Origin: Myxococcales bacterium
GTDB lineage: Bacteria > Myxococcota_A > Polyangia > Polyangiales > Polyangiaceae
DNA length: 64,000 bases
NCBI GenBank assembly: GCA_016794345.1
Contig: JAEUKE010000088.1
Location: forward strand, 1 to 64,000
Direction: 5' to 3'
This document shows, piece after piece, positions 34,292 to 44,100 of this stretch. The position numbers were made by a program, and so were the translations under genes. Each line of letters opens with the position of its first letter. Within the stretch, counting starts at the first letter, position 1. The notes beneath the pieces are model-generated. The model had not been told where the DNA came from. It did no database searches and was given only the letters and a program-made list of their open reading frames with translations.

Positions 34292-36574
34292 GTGAGCACC
34301 ATCGACGACGCGTGGAAGGCGATCCGGAGCGGGAAGCCCGCGGGCATCCTGGGCGCGGCGGTGATCCCGGTCCCCGTGGATCTACCCGGCATCGTCGTTC
34401 GCGCGTCCTGTGACGTGCCACGCGAGACGTTTGGGCCGCTGTGGGCCCTGTCGGATCGTGCGGCGCGCCTCCTCGGGGAGGCGCCGCCGCTCATGTCGCA
34501 AGCGAGGCAACAGGTATTCGAGCTCGGCCGGCGCCTCTTGGGCGAACGGGCCGACCACAACGCGCTCGGCGCGCACGTCGCGATCTACAACCGCCTCGCC
34601 GCCGGCAAGCCCGTCACCTTGGTGCTCGACGCGGTGGACGAAGCCGACGACGCCACCATCGCAGCGCTCGAGGAGCTGTTGTCGCGCAAGAGCTGGCTCA
34701 AGGCTTCGCTGGTCCTGGGCGTTCGATCGCGCGACGCGACCGGACGCGCGAAGAAGCTCCTCCAGCTCGTGGAGGCAGCGGGCGGCGTCCTGGCGTCGCT
34801 GCCGGAACCGGCGAAGCCCGCAGCCGCCGACGCGCGTTCGCTCGGCGACTCGGTGATCACGACGCTGCGCGCCGCGAGCCTCCTCGGCGCCGCCTTCGAG
34901 GTCGAGCTCCTGGCGAGGTTGCTCGGGAAATCCAAGCTGGATGTGTTGTTCGATCTGCAGCGGGCGAGCGACGCCGGCTTCGACCTGGTGGACCGCGGAG
35001 ACGGAACGGTCGTCCTCGATCAGGCGCTGGCAGCATCGCTCGCCGCGAGCCTCCTGCCCTCGCTCCGTACCGAGCTCCACCGACGCGCCGCGGAGCTCGT
35101 CGAGACGGCACACGAAGAGGCCCCGGCGAGCGCGACGGAGGAGGTCGGGACGGCCACCACCCTGCGGCCCGCCGAGCCCCAGCGCGCCGAGCCCCAGCGC
35201 GCCGAGCCCCAAGCCGCCGAGCCCCAAGCCCAGCTCGCCCAGGCCGCGCCGGCCGGTCCGTCGGTCTCGCAAGCGGCGGAAGACCCGCCGCCGGCCGAAG
35301 AGCCGCCGTCTTCGCCGCGGTCGGCGGAGCCCGCGCCCGACCCGGCGCCGCGGCCGAAGGAGCCAGCCCCGGCGCCGCCGTCCCCCGCCACACCGCCCAT
35401 CTCCTCGGGCCCGCGCACGCCGGACCCCATCCCGATCACGCGGCGCCCTGCCCAATCCGCGCGAGCAGCGGAGCACCGCCTGCAGAGCGGGGAGCCTGAG
35501 CTGGCGGCCGAACGGATGCTCACGGGGGCGCGACAGGCCGCTCAACAAGGCGCGCACAGACAGGCCGAGGCATTGGCGCGGCGCGCGCTCGGCTTGCTCG
35601 AACGAATTCCCCGCTCCACCTCCGCGCGCGCCCTCGAGGTTCGGGCGCTGCTCGAGATCGGACGCATTCGGCTCGAGGGGTTCGCCCCGAGCGAGGCCTT
35701 CCAGCTCGACGGCGCCATCGAGGTCCTCGAGGCCGCGAAGGCCGCCGCCTCGACCGTGGCAGAGCGCTGCGAGGCCTCACGGCTCCTGGCCACAGCCCAC
35801 TACGAGCGCGGCGACCTCCCCTCCCTCGAACGTGCGCTGGCCGAGCTGACCGAGGCGAGCCGATTGCTCCTCGAGGCCGGAGACGCCACGGGCGCAGCTG
35901 GCCTCCTCAACGATCAAGCCGCCGTGTACCTCCGAATGGGCGATCCGGTGCGCGCCATGGCGCTCGCCGAGCAGTCGCGCGCGGCGTTCGAGCAGATGGC
36001 GGAGAGCCGCGTCGCGCGCCAGGAGCTCGCCGAGACGGATCTCTTGATCGCGCGGATCCCCCTGCACGTCCCGGCGCGCCCGGGGCGCGAGGCCGACGCG
36101 CTCGCGGCCGCGATCGATCACGCCCTCGCCGCGGCGCGCGTGTTCGAGTCCCTCGGACAGCCGCTCGCCCGCGCCCGCGCGCTCGAGACCCTCGGGCGGT
36201 TGGAGCTCGCGCGAGGTCGCGTCGATCGCGCCGTCGAGCACCTGAAGGTCGCGCTCATGAAGCAGGAGCAGCTCGCCGATCTCATCGGCCTGGCCCGCAC
36301 CGCAGGCGCCTTGTCCGAGGCGCTCGCGCGGTCGGGCAAGACGCGCGACGCCCTCGCGCTCCTCGCCGAATCAATCGAGATGAACCGGGCCAAGGGCTCG
36401 TCGCTCGGGGTCGCGCTCAATCGTCGCGCGCTCGAGTCGCTGCAGGACTCCGCGCGAAGCGCCGGTCTCGCGGCGCCGCTCCGCGAGGTGGAGGCGAAGC
36501 TCCTCGCCGCGGAGGAGCTCCTCGGTGCCATTTCGCTGCCAGGCGAGGCCGACCGAGCGCGCACGATCGCCTGA
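34292..36574 (+). CDS. STAND/AAA-like protein lacking a P-loop, with Pro/Ala linker and TPR region
   Basis: The protein is 760 aa from a GTG start. Residues 1-265 look like an AAA/STAND core: TLVLDAVDEADDATIAALEE (Walker B-like), LKASLVLGVRSRD, and a winged-helix-like segment (LLARLLGKSKLDVLFDLQRA). No Gly-x4-Gly-Lys-Ser/Thr loop can be found, so nucleotide hydrolysis is unlikely. Residues about 270-390 are a low-complexity Pro/Ala/Glu linker with four AEPQ repeats. Residues 400-750 form helical TPR-like repeats (RARALETLGRLELARGRVDR, GLARTAGALSEALARSGKTR). A scaffold or signalling role is inferred. Confidence 0.6.
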   Translation: MSTIDDAWKAIRSGKPAGILGAAVIPVPVDLPGIVVRASCDVPRETFGPLWALSDRAARLLGEAPPLMSQARQQVFELGRRLLGERADHNALGAHVAIYNRLAAGKPVTLVLDAVDEADDATIAALEELLSRKSWLKASLVLGVRSRDATGRAKKLLQLVEAAGGVLASLPEPAKPAAADARSLGDSVITTLRAASLLGAAFEVELLARLLGKSKLDVLFDLQRASDAGFDLVDRGDGTVVLDQALAASLAASLLPSLRTELHRRAAELVETAHEEAPASATEEVGTATTLRPAEPQRAEPQRAEPQAAEPQAQLAQAAPAGPSVSQAAEDPPPAEEPPSSPRSAEPAPDPAPRPKEPAPAPPSPATPPISSGPRTPDPIPITRRPAQSARAAEHRLQSGEPELAAERMLTGARQAAQQGAHRQAEALARRALGLLERIPRSTSARALEVRALLEIGRIRLEGFAPSEAFQLDGAIEVLEAAKAAASTVAERCEASRLLATAHYERGDLPSLERALAELTEASRLLLEAGDATGAAGLLNDQAAVYLRMGDPVRAMALAEQSRAAFEQMAESRVARQELAETDLLIARIPLHVPARPGREADALAAAIDHALAAARVFESLGQPLARARALETLGRLELARGRVDRAVEHLKVALMKQEQLADLIGLARTAGALSEALARSGKTRDALALLAESIEMNRAKGSSLGVALNRRALESLQDSARSAGLAAPLREVEAKLLAAEELLGAISLPGEADRARTIA
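35171..35230 (+). repeat. Four tandem 15-bp units inside a coding sequence
   Basis: Units of GCCGAGCCCCA(GCGC or AGCC): two copies of one variant, then two of the other, encoding AEPQR/AEPQA repeats in the disordered linker. This is a recent slippage-type expansion that keeps frame. Confidence 0.8.
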
Positions 36575-36918
36575 CCGCGCTCAGCTCCCGCTCTTCTTTG
36601 ATCCGGGCGTGCCACAGGTACACCTCGTGTGTCCTGTCCTCGTCGGGCGGGGCGAGCTCGACGTGCGCGCGGGAGCAGGCCCCCGGCTAGCCAGACGAGC
36701 CCGGCGGTCCGCGCGTCAGGGACGCTCGCGAGCACGAGCGGCGCGGTCTCGTAGATCCCGGCGCCGATGACCACGCCGACGATGACCGAGACCGTATCCC
36801 AGAGCCCCAATCGGCGGGGGACGGCGCGAGCTCTCGAATGCGAGGAGTCCGGCACGCACGAGGAGCTGCACGAAACATTCCCCGCAAACGGCTGCTTTGC
36901 CTCGGCGCGACCGAAACG
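36575..36918. other. 344-bp region without an intact gene
   Basis: Between two convergent genes lie only the permease fragment and a short open stretch with coding-like codon use on the minus strand. No repeat or target-site duplication was found that would explain the truncation. Confidence 0.5.
36660..36855 (-). pseudogene. N-terminal fragment of an amino-acid permease (APC superfamily)
   Basis: From GTG 36855 the minus strand reads a short polar start, then RRLGLWDTVSVIVGVVIGAG followed by IYETAPLVLASV and GLVWLAGGLL. This is the first helix of APC-family permeases with the conserved G-x-G-I motif (VIGAGIYE). After LAGGLL the reading becomes Arg-rich and non-membrane and the expected ALCYAEL continuation is missing in all three frames, so the gene is truncated to about 60 codons. 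Next to it (about 36583-36650) a different frame gives HVELAPPDEDRTHEVYLWHA with good codon bias, possibly a second remnant. Confidence 0.65.
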
Positions 36919-37875
36919 TCACTCCTTGAGGACTCGGACCTGGTCCCCCGAGATCTCGAGCACCTGGACGGGCCCGCCGTAATGGCGCGACATTCCTGTA
37001 TCGATGCGCCACGCCTTGTCGTCGCAGGCAGCGCTTATGCCGGGCCTCTGCGGCGTGTGCCCCATGACCATGCGCTTCTTGCCGAGCGCGCCGAGCACCC
37101 GCGCGAGCGTCGCGCACTCCTCCGGGCCCACGGCCGTGGAGTAGGTGCGCGCCCAGACCAGGCCGTCCTCCGAGACCACGCCGGACGGAGGAGCAGCCGC
37201 CTCGCCCCGCAGCCACGCGCGCAGCTCGCCATCCAGCTTCTCGAGGCCGTAGTCGAGGTGTTTGGGGAGCACGCCGCCGTGGACGAAGACGCTGTCGCCG
37301 ACGATGGCCACGACCGGGCGCTCGGCCATCTTCTTGGCGTAGGGGCCTCCTGGGACGAAAGCGGCCGCGCGCCCGCGTTGCGCTTCCGGCACCTTGGAGA
37401 CGGCCGGCGGAGCCGACGACGCGAACTCGGCGAAGGGCGGGTTCGAGCCCTCCGTCACATAGCGGAAGTCGAGCTGCGCGTTCATGATCTCGTGGTTGCC
37501 GTTCAGGGCGAGGAACGTCCCGCCCTTCTGTTTGGCCTCCGCGGTGAGCCGCTCGAACAGATCCAGGATCGCGCGGTCGTCGTCGCCGCGATCGAGCTGG
37601 TCACCGGTCTGCACCACGAACAGGTCCCCGCCGATCCAGCTGCCCGAGTCGTCGATGGCTCCGCCGAGCTTCAGCGCGCGCTTCGTCGCGTCGAGATCGC
37701 CGTGAACGTCGCCGAAGGCGACAAGGCGCTTCGGCGACTCGAACGTGAGGCCCTTCGCCGTGACCTCTCGTGGTGCGGGGTCCTTGGAGGTGGAGACCGC
37801 CGCGGGAGGAGACGGGGAGTCGCAGGCTGCGAGGACCGAACAGAGGACGAGCGCGGCCAGGGAGCGGGTCGGCAT
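36919..37875 (-). CDS. PPP-type (Shewanella-like) metallophosphatase lipoprotein
   Basis: The protein is 318 aa from the ATG at 37875. The signal peptide ends LCSVLAACDSP. The phosphoesterase motifs are complete: LVAFGDVHGDLD (GDxHG), QTGDQLDRGDDD (GDxxDRG), LALNGNHEIMN (GNHE), VHGGVLPKH and VMGHTPQRPG. The PPP-like GNHE together with the GGVLP spacing fits Shewanella-like phosphatases, which dephosphorylate phospho-Ser/Thr or -Tyr. The lipoprotein signal places it outside the cytoplasm. It follows the PlsC-like gene by 46 bp on the same strand. Confidence 0.85.
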   Translation of the reverse strand: MPTRSLAALVLCSVLAACDSPSPPAAVSTSKDPAPREVTAKGLTFESPKRLVAFGDVHGDLDATKRALKLGGAIDDSGSWIGGDLFVVQTGDQLDRGDDDRAILDLFERLTAEAKQKGGTFLALNGNHEIMNAQLDFRYVTEGSNPPFAEFASSAPPAVSKVPEAQRGRAAAFVPGGPYAKKMAERPVVAIVGDSVFVHGGVLPKHLDYGLEKLDGELRAWLRGEAAAPPSGVVSEDGLVWARTYSTAVGPEECATLARVLGALGKKRMVMGHTPQRPGISAACDDKAWRIDTGMSRHYGGPVQVLEISGDQVRVLKE

Positions 37876-37921
37876 GCGCGGAGCAGGGTAGCAGGCGCGG
37901 ATGGCGTTGCGCAGGCGAGGC

Positions 37922-38686
37922 TCAGGCACCGAAGCCCGCGCGCGCCGCGAGCTCGTCGTCGAGGATCTCTTCGATCGCGCCACGCACCTCACGCCTGATC
38001 CGCCTCACTGCAGCGTCTTCGTCCTCGGCGGGGAGCCTCTCGGCCGCGATGGGCTCTCCGATCACGTAGCGCAGATGGGATCGGTGGACGATCGGCAGCC
38101 CCCACGCGGGGCGGGGCACGGGGAAGTCGAAGCCGAACAGGCGTCGGCCGCGCGCGAACGGGTCGCCCACGAGGTCGAACACCTCGTCCGATCCGATGGC
38201 CGCGAGCGGCACGAGCGGGGCGCGGTTGCGCATGGCCGCCCGCACGAAGCCGTAGCGCTTGCCCCAGATCAGCCGATACCGTAGCTCTCGAGGCTTCATC
38301 GACTCGCGCAGCCCACCGGGCAAGACGAGGACGAGCTCGTTCGCGGAGAGCAGCTGGTCGACGTTCTCGGGCGTTCCGTCGACCGTGCCCACGTTCGCGG
38401 CGAGCTTCCGGATGAACGGGAACTTCCACCAGGCGTGCTCACCCAGGGCCCAGACGCGCCGCCCCGCCTGCGCGCGGATGGCCGCCATCGGCAACATCGC
38501 GTCCCACCCGAACGCGTGATTCATCACGATGAGCCCGCGACCACGCGGGAGGTTCTCGATCCCCACCACCTCGGCGTTCAGCCGCCGCCGCGCGGTCTCG
38601 ACGAACGCCCAGAAGCGGTCCGACGACCGCGCGTCGTAGCCGACGAACGGAGCCGCGTCCTCGTCCTTGAATCCGTCTATCCGCAC
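37922..38686 (-). CDS. Lysophospholipid acyltransferase-like (PlsC superfamily)
   Basis: The protein is 254 aa, GTG start at 38686. The acyltransferase block I is GLIVMNHAFGWDAMLPMAAI, giving NHxxxxD with His and Asp in register. FPFIRKLAANVGTVDGTPEN and VLVLPGGLRESMKP (block III, PEGxR-like, here PGGLRE) follow, then APLVPLAAIGSDEVFDL (block IV). The PGG form resembles the diacylglycerol-acyltransferase/TMEM68-type branch rather than classical PlsC. It is membrane-associated without an obvious signal peptide and upstream of the phosphatase gene. Confidence 0.82.
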   Translation of the reverse strand: MRIDGFKDEDAAPFVGYDARSSDRFWAFVETARRRLNAEVVGIENLPRGRGLIVMNHAFGWDAMLPMAAIRAQAGRRVWALGEHAWWKFPFIRKLAANVGTVDGTPENVDQLLSANELVLVLPGGLRESMKPRELRYRLIWGKRYGFVRAAMRNRAPLVPLAAIGSDEVFDLVGDPFARGRRLFGFDFPVPRPAWGLPIVHRSHLRYVIGEPIAAERLPAEDEDAAVRRIRREVRGAIEEILDDELAARAGFGA

Positions 38687-38736
38687 GCGAGAGGATCTTG
38701 AGCGATCTCGCCGACCACCGCCAGACGGCGCTCGGC

Positions 38737-39174
38737 TCAGGGCCGCCCCGATCGCTTGGTCGAGAGCATGACCGCCATTCCTTCGGCGAAATCGACGTGG
38801 AGGCTGCCCATGTTCTTGGCGTGAGCGCCGACGAGGCGGCCGTATTGCATCCGCTTCAGGCCGTCTTCCCCGCAGACCACGGCGAGCGGCTGCCGCCGGT
38901 GCTCGAATCCACGCAGGAGCTGGGCCACGTGCCCCTCGCTCACCGGCCCCATCACGGAGGGACCTTCGGAGACGTCGAAGAGGCTGGGCGGCGCGGGGGT
39001 GGACGACGAGTACCCCTTGAAGAGCCGCTCGATGCGCTCCGCACAGGAGGCGCCCGCCTCCATCGACAGGTCGGGCCGGCGCCAGACACGACAGACGACG
39101 ACGCCCTCCACTCGATGAAACGCGAAGTTGTCACCATCCGCCAGGACGGGACCGAGCTCGAAACGGTTGGGCAT
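38737..39174 (-). CDS. STAS-like small protein
   Basis: The protein is 145 aa. Strand GVVVCRVWRRPDLSMEAGAS, helix ERIERLFKGY, strand PPSLFDVSEGPSVMG, helix HVAQLLRGFEHR, strand QPLAVVCGEDGLKRMQYGRL and C-terminal helix. The order and length match the proteins at 12553-12951 and 14698-15153, and the family is probably the same. No catalytic residues are evident. It is followed downstream by the PlsC-like gene after 50 bp on the same strand. Function unknown. Confidence 0.55.
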   Translation of the reverse strand: MPNRFELGPVLADGDNFAFHRVEGVVVCRVWRRPDLSMEAGASCAERIERLFKGYSSSTPAPPSLFDVSEGPSVMGPVSEGHVAQLLRGFEHRRQPLAVVCGEDGLKRMQYGRLVGAHAKNMGSLHVDFAEGMAVMLSTKRSGRP

Positions 39175-39311
39175 GCAGCTGGGTTGGGGGTCGGGTCGAG
39201 CCTGCGCGCGGCGATCTCCGGGTGAGATTACGACGGAACGGCACCTGCGAGCGAGGGCCCGAAGCCCGGCTGGAGGTCGACTTGGGAGGGATCCGGGGCT
39301 AGAAGGGAGCG

Positions 39312-40253
39312 GTGAGAAAGCGTCAGCTCGGCCGGTGTGGCCTCGAGGTGAGCGAGCTCGCGCTCGGCACGTGGGGGCTCTCCGGCGAAGCCTACGGTCC
39401 CATCCCCGAAGGCGAAGCGGAGCGCGTGGTCGATCGCGCGGTCTCGCTCGGCATCACGCTGTTCGACACGGCGGACGCCTACGACCGCGGGCAGATGGAG
39501 CGCATCCTGGGCAAGCGGCTGCCCGTCGGCCGCACACACGTCGTCACGAAGATCGGCACGAACCTCGACGACTACCCGGTCAAGCAGTTCGACAAGCAGT
39601 ACCTGTTCATGGCCTTCGAGCGCTCCCAGGAGCGGCTCAAGCGCGACTGCGTCGACGTGGTGCTGCTGCACAACCCGTCGCTCAAGACCCTGTCGACGGA
39701 CGAGCCGTTCGAGCTCCTTCAGAAGCTGAAGGACCAGGCCAGGATCCGCGCTTGGGGTGTGTCCGCGTGCTCGCGCGAGGTCGCGGAGAAGGCGATCGAC
39801 CGCGGCTGCGACGTCCTCGAGATGGCCTACAACTGCTTCTTCTATCGCGACGTGAGGGCGCTCGCCGTCCGCATGCGGACGGAGGGCGTAGGCCTGCTCG
39901 CGCGCAGCGTGCTGAGCTATGGGCTCCTCGCCGGCCACTGGACCGCCGAGCGAGAGTTTTATCCCCCCGATCACCGCGCCGAGCGCTGGAACCAGGACGA
40001 GCTCAAGCGACGTGTCGATCAGACCGGCGCGCTGCGCGCCGTGGTGGGAGGACAGATGCCGACCATGCGCTCGGTCGCCCTGCGGTTCGCGCTCGAGAAC
40101 GAGCGCGTGACCTCGATCGTGCTCGGCCCGCGCAACCCCACGCAGCTCGACCAGCTTGTCCGGGACGCCGGCCGGATGCCCCCCTACTTCCCGCGAGGCG
40201 CGCTCGCGCGGCTCGAGAACGAGCTCGCCGCTCGCGGCGTGACGGGTGACTGA
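39312..40253 (+). CDS. Aldo/keto reductase
   Basis: The protein is 313 aa from GTG. The TIM-barrel AKR pattern is clear: LGRCGLEVSELALGTWGLSG at the start, ITLFDTADAYDRGQMERILG with catalytic Asp and Tyr, VVTKIG with the catalytic Lys, VDVVLLHNPS (His), RIRAWGVSACS, VGLLARSVLSYGLLAGH, and a C-terminal nucleotide-binding ALRFALENERVTSIVLGPRN. NADPH-dependent carbonyl reduction; the substrate cannot be told. The stop shares one base with the next ATG (TGATG). Confidence 0.92.
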   Translation: MRKRQLGRCGLEVSELALGTWGLSGEAYGPIPEGEAERVVDRAVSLGITLFDTADAYDRGQMERILGKRLPVGRTHVVTKIGTNLDDYPVKQFDKQYLFMAFERSQERLKRDCVDVVLLHNPSLKTLSTDEPFELLQKLKDQARIRAWGVSACSREVAEKAIDRGCDVLEMAYNCFFYRDVRALAVRMRTEGVGLLARSVLSYGLLAGHWTAEREFYPPDHRAERWNQDELKRRVDQTGALRAVVGGQMPTMRSVALRFALENERVTSIVLGPRNPTQLDQLVRDAGRMPPYFPRGALARLENELAARGVTGD

Positions 40254-41092
40254 TGAACCGAGCAACCGAGAACGAGATCGAGGCGATGCGGCGGCTGGCG
40301 CGGGAGGCGGGCAAGCTGGTCCTGTCCATCCGCGACGACGGCTTCGACGTGGAGATGAAGGGCGTCGACGACCCCGTGACCCGCGCGGATCGGGAGGCGA
40401 ACCAGCTCATCTGCGGAGAGCTCGGGCGCACGTTCGCGTCACACGGTGTCCTCGGGGAAGAGAGCGTGCCCGGCGATCCGCAGGCGCTCGCGGCCATCGT
40501 GAAGCGCTCACGCGTCTTCTTCGTCGACCCGGTCGACGGCACGCGCGAGTTCGCCGACAAACGTCCTGACTTCTGCGTCATGATCGGCCTCGCTGTCGGT
40601 GGGCGCGCGGTCGCCGGCGCCGTGTTCATCCCCATGGAAGACAAGCTCTTCTGGACGGACGGCGAGGGCGGCGCCTTCGTCGAGGAGGGCAAAAGCCCCC
40701 CGCGCGAGCTGCGCATCGAGCCCCCCGCCTCCACCAGCGACGCGCGCGCAGTGGTCTCGCGATCACACGCCTCGCCCGACACGAGCGCCGTGCTCGGCAC
40801 GCTCGGCATCACCGCGATCACGCCCTGCGGCTCGGTCGGGGTGAAGATCGCGCGGGTCATCGAGGGCAAGGCCGACCTCTACGTCCACGTCTCGGGGGGC
40901 GCCAAGCTCTGGGACTCGTGCGCCCCCGAGGCCATCCTGCGCGCAGCCGGGGGGGACCTCGGCGACCTCGACGGTCGACCCATCGACTACCACGGCCCGC
41001 TCGGACTGGGGAACGGCCTCATCGCCGCGCACCCGAGCCTCGTAGGGCCCGTGAAACACGCCGTGGCCAGCCTGCCCTCGCGCGCGAAGTAA
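40253..41092 (+). CDS. Inositol-monophosphatase-family phosphatase, CysQ-like
   Basis: The protein is 279 aa. Metal-binding motifs of the Li-sensitive phosphatase superfamily: ADREANQLICGEL, LGEESVPGD (first Glu-Glu), FFVDPVDGTREFADKRPDF (DPxDGT, with the EF typical of 3'(2'),5'-bisphosphate nucleotidases), and GAKLWDSCAPEAILRAAGG (WDxxA...A.GG). The T-R-E-F after DGT favours CysQ-type PAP phosphatase over inositol monophosphatase. It is translationally coupled to the aldo/keto reductase. Confidence 0.88.
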   Translation: MNRATENEIEAMRRLAREAGKLVLSIRDDGFDVEMKGVDDPVTRADREANQLICGELGRTFASHGVLGEESVPGDPQALAAIVKRSRVFFVDPVDGTREFADKRPDFCVMIGLAVGGRAVAGAVFIPMEDKLFWTDGEGGAFVEEGKSPPRELRIEPPASTSDARAVVSRSHASPDTSAVLGTLGITAITPCGSVGVKIARVIEGKADLYVHVSGGAKLWDSCAPEAILRAAGGDLGDLDGRPIDYHGPLGLGNGLIAAHPSLVGPVKHAVASLPSRAK

Positions 41093-41126
41093 CGGCGCCA
41101 TTTCGCGTGTAGCATGCCGGATCGGC

Positions 41127-44100
41127 ATGCCGAACGAGCCGCTCCTCGAGGCCCTCCGGACGTTGACCACCGCGATCGTGGGCACACCGCCCCTCGCAGC
41201 CGCGCTCGAAGAGGGCTGGCGAACGGGGCGCTTCGAAGAAGGGATCGACGAGACCGTCTCGGCGGCGGCCTACCTCGTCGACCGGGAGATGCCGGCCTGG
41301 TCGCGGACCGCGAAGGGCGCCGCGTTGGCGGCGGCGCTGGTGGACGAAGCCGACGACGCGACGCTCCTGTGGTGCGCCGCCAGCGCGCCGAACAGCGACG
41401 CGAAGCTCGCGGCCATCCTCGCGGAGGCCTCGACCCGCCCCGTCCTCCGCGAGCGCGCCCGCGAGGCCGCCAAGCGCCGCGTGGTCGAGGGTCCCCTCGT
41501 CGACGCCCTCATGTGCGCCCCCCTTCTCGGCGAGGGCGAGGAGCTCGACGCGCCCCACAACGCCGAGCCGCGCGCGCGCATGGAAATCCTGTTCTGGGAG
41601 GCCGGCGCCGCTGCGCTGCAGATCCCCGAGCTCGGCAAATGGATCTGGGCTTCCCCGCAGACGTTCGAGGTGATCATCGGACGGCCCGCTCGCGGCTCCC
41701 TCCGCGGACGCGTGCTCGCTGCTCGCTGCCTCGAGGTCTCGGTCTGCGGCATGTCGCAAATGACAGATCCGCAATTGGTCGGGCGCACCTTGCAGGTGCT
41801 CCAGCCGCTCTTCTTGCACCCCGAGCCGATGGTCTGGATCCACGCGGCGCGCGCGTTCGGCCGGATGGCCGGGAACTTCGAGATGCTCGAAGGGACCGTG
41901 CTCGACTGGGTGCACGGGCAGTCGCCCGTCCTCCGGCAGCGAGCGCTGACCGCGTTCGCCTCCTTGCCGGGGCATCGCCTCTCGTTCCTCGGCCACGAGC
42001 TCACCTCGATCATCGACACGCCGAGCGAGGACGCCTGGGTGCTCGCCGCGGTCGCCGCCGCAACCCCTTACCTCTTCTACGAGAAGCGCCAGATCTGGAA
42101 CCGCCTCGCCTCCCGGATCCTCGATGGCGAGACCGACGCCATCTCGGCCCGCGCCCTCGCGCGCGGGCTCGCCTCGCTCTGGCGTCGAGGCACGAAGCGG
42201 GAGGACGTGGAGATCCCCTACCGGCGGCTGCGCCAGATGGCGCGCCGCGCGGTCGCGGACGAGATCGACGAGTGGCGGCGCTGGCTGGAGGTCATCGCGG
42301 TCACCGATCCGATCGACACCGCGGAGCGCGATCCGCTCGACATCGAGCTCGGCCTCGAGAACCTCGTGCGGCTCGCGGCCCAATACGACGACGAGGAGGC
42401 GGACGCCCGGGCGGCTCGCTTCGCGGAGACGCTCGCGCCGACCTTCTCGGAGGCGCGCCGCATCGTCCTGTCGGACGGCTCGCTCCGGCACCGCGCCGCC
42501 GCGATCAGCGCGGTGGAGGGCTGCGCGCGCTCGCTCGCCCTGCGCCTCTGGGGTCCGATGCTGGCGACGAGGCCCGCGGGCGATCCCATCGTCGAGCCCA
42601 ACCTGGAGGAAACGTGGACGAGCATCGCCGCGGCGCCCGCCGAGCTCCTCGATCTGGTGGAGGAGCGCCGGCAGAACCAGCGCACCGATCACGGCTTCGA
42701 GCTCGCGCTCGAGGTGCTCGCCCTCAAGCTCGGCGGCTACGCGCTCGACGCTTGCGGGGAGGAGCGAGATCTCGGCCCCGGACGCGGGCCCACGGCGCAC
42801 GAGACCTGTCTGTGGCTGCGCAAGCTCGACGGCCTGGTGGACGGCACGCGAGAGTTTCCGGGCCCGCTCAAGAGCGCGCTCTCGGCGCTCTTCTGGCGCC
42901 TGGTCGACACGACGCGGGGCACCGCCCTCGGGGAGGTCGACGACGTCGCCTGGCTCGGGCCGTTTGCGGCGTGGTGGGCGCTCGTCATCGATCGCCCCGC
43001 GATCTTGCAGCAGCTCGGCACCGCCTTGCCGATGATCGCCGAGGGCGCGCTCGAGAAATGTTGCGCGCTCGCCGACGCGACCCGCGCGGCGCTCTCGAGC
43101 GGCGCGCCGAACGGCGAGTGGGCGGAGCTCGCGATGAAGGCGCTCGACGAGCTGAAGACCACCGGGACGGAGCTCGCGGCCGCGCTCTCGGGCCTGGCCT
43201 CCGCGCTCGCCAGCTTCGAGGCGGCCAGCGGCCGAAACGCGGAGCTCGACTCGCTCTCGCTGGAGCTGGTGCTCGCGGCCGAGCGCTTGCGCGCCGCGCT
43301 GGCCGACCCGGTGCGCGCCCTCCACACCCTGCCGGAAGAGACCCCGCTCGACGTCGCAAACGACGACTCGCAGCTCGCCAACGCTCCGCGCCTCGCCAAC
43401 GTGGTCTCGCGCGCCATCCGCGCTCGCGAGATCGCGCTGCTCGAGGTGTGGTTCGCCTCGCTCGGCCCCACCGTCGCCCAGCTCGTCGAGGCCGCGGTCG
43501 TCGCCGCCGTCCGTCGAACGCCTCCCCCGCCGCCTGCGCCCAAGAAGAAGGAGCTCCAGAAGATCGGCGGCTACGAGCTCGTCCACCGGCTCGGCGAAGG
43601 CGGCATCGGCAGCGTCTGGCTGGTGCGCAAGCCGGGCGCCGATCGGCTCTTCGTCCTCAAGATCCCGAAGAGCGAGGCGCTCGCGAACGCCAACGAGGTC
43701 GAGCGGGAGGGCATCCTCGCGTCGTTCATCGACGAGGCGCGGGCCCTCGCCGGCCTCTACCACCCCAACGTCGCCAACATCATCGACCGGGGCGTCGAGG
43801 AGAACGTCCCCTACCTCGTCCTCGAGTACCTCATCGGCGCCGATCTGCAGCAGTACTCGGCCGCCCACCTGATGTCGCTCTTCGAGCTCCGGCAGATCGT
43901 GGTCGAGACGTGCGCGGGCCTCACCGCGCTCCACAACGCCGGCCTGGTCCACCGCGATATCAAGCCCGCCAACATCTGGCTCCGCCTGCCCCTCGCGGGC
44001 GGGGAGAAGTTCGATCCCAAGGTGCACCGGGACCCGGCCCACACCCACCCGCTGAACTCGGTCGTCATCGACTTCGGCATGGTGCGCGCCACAAAGGTCG

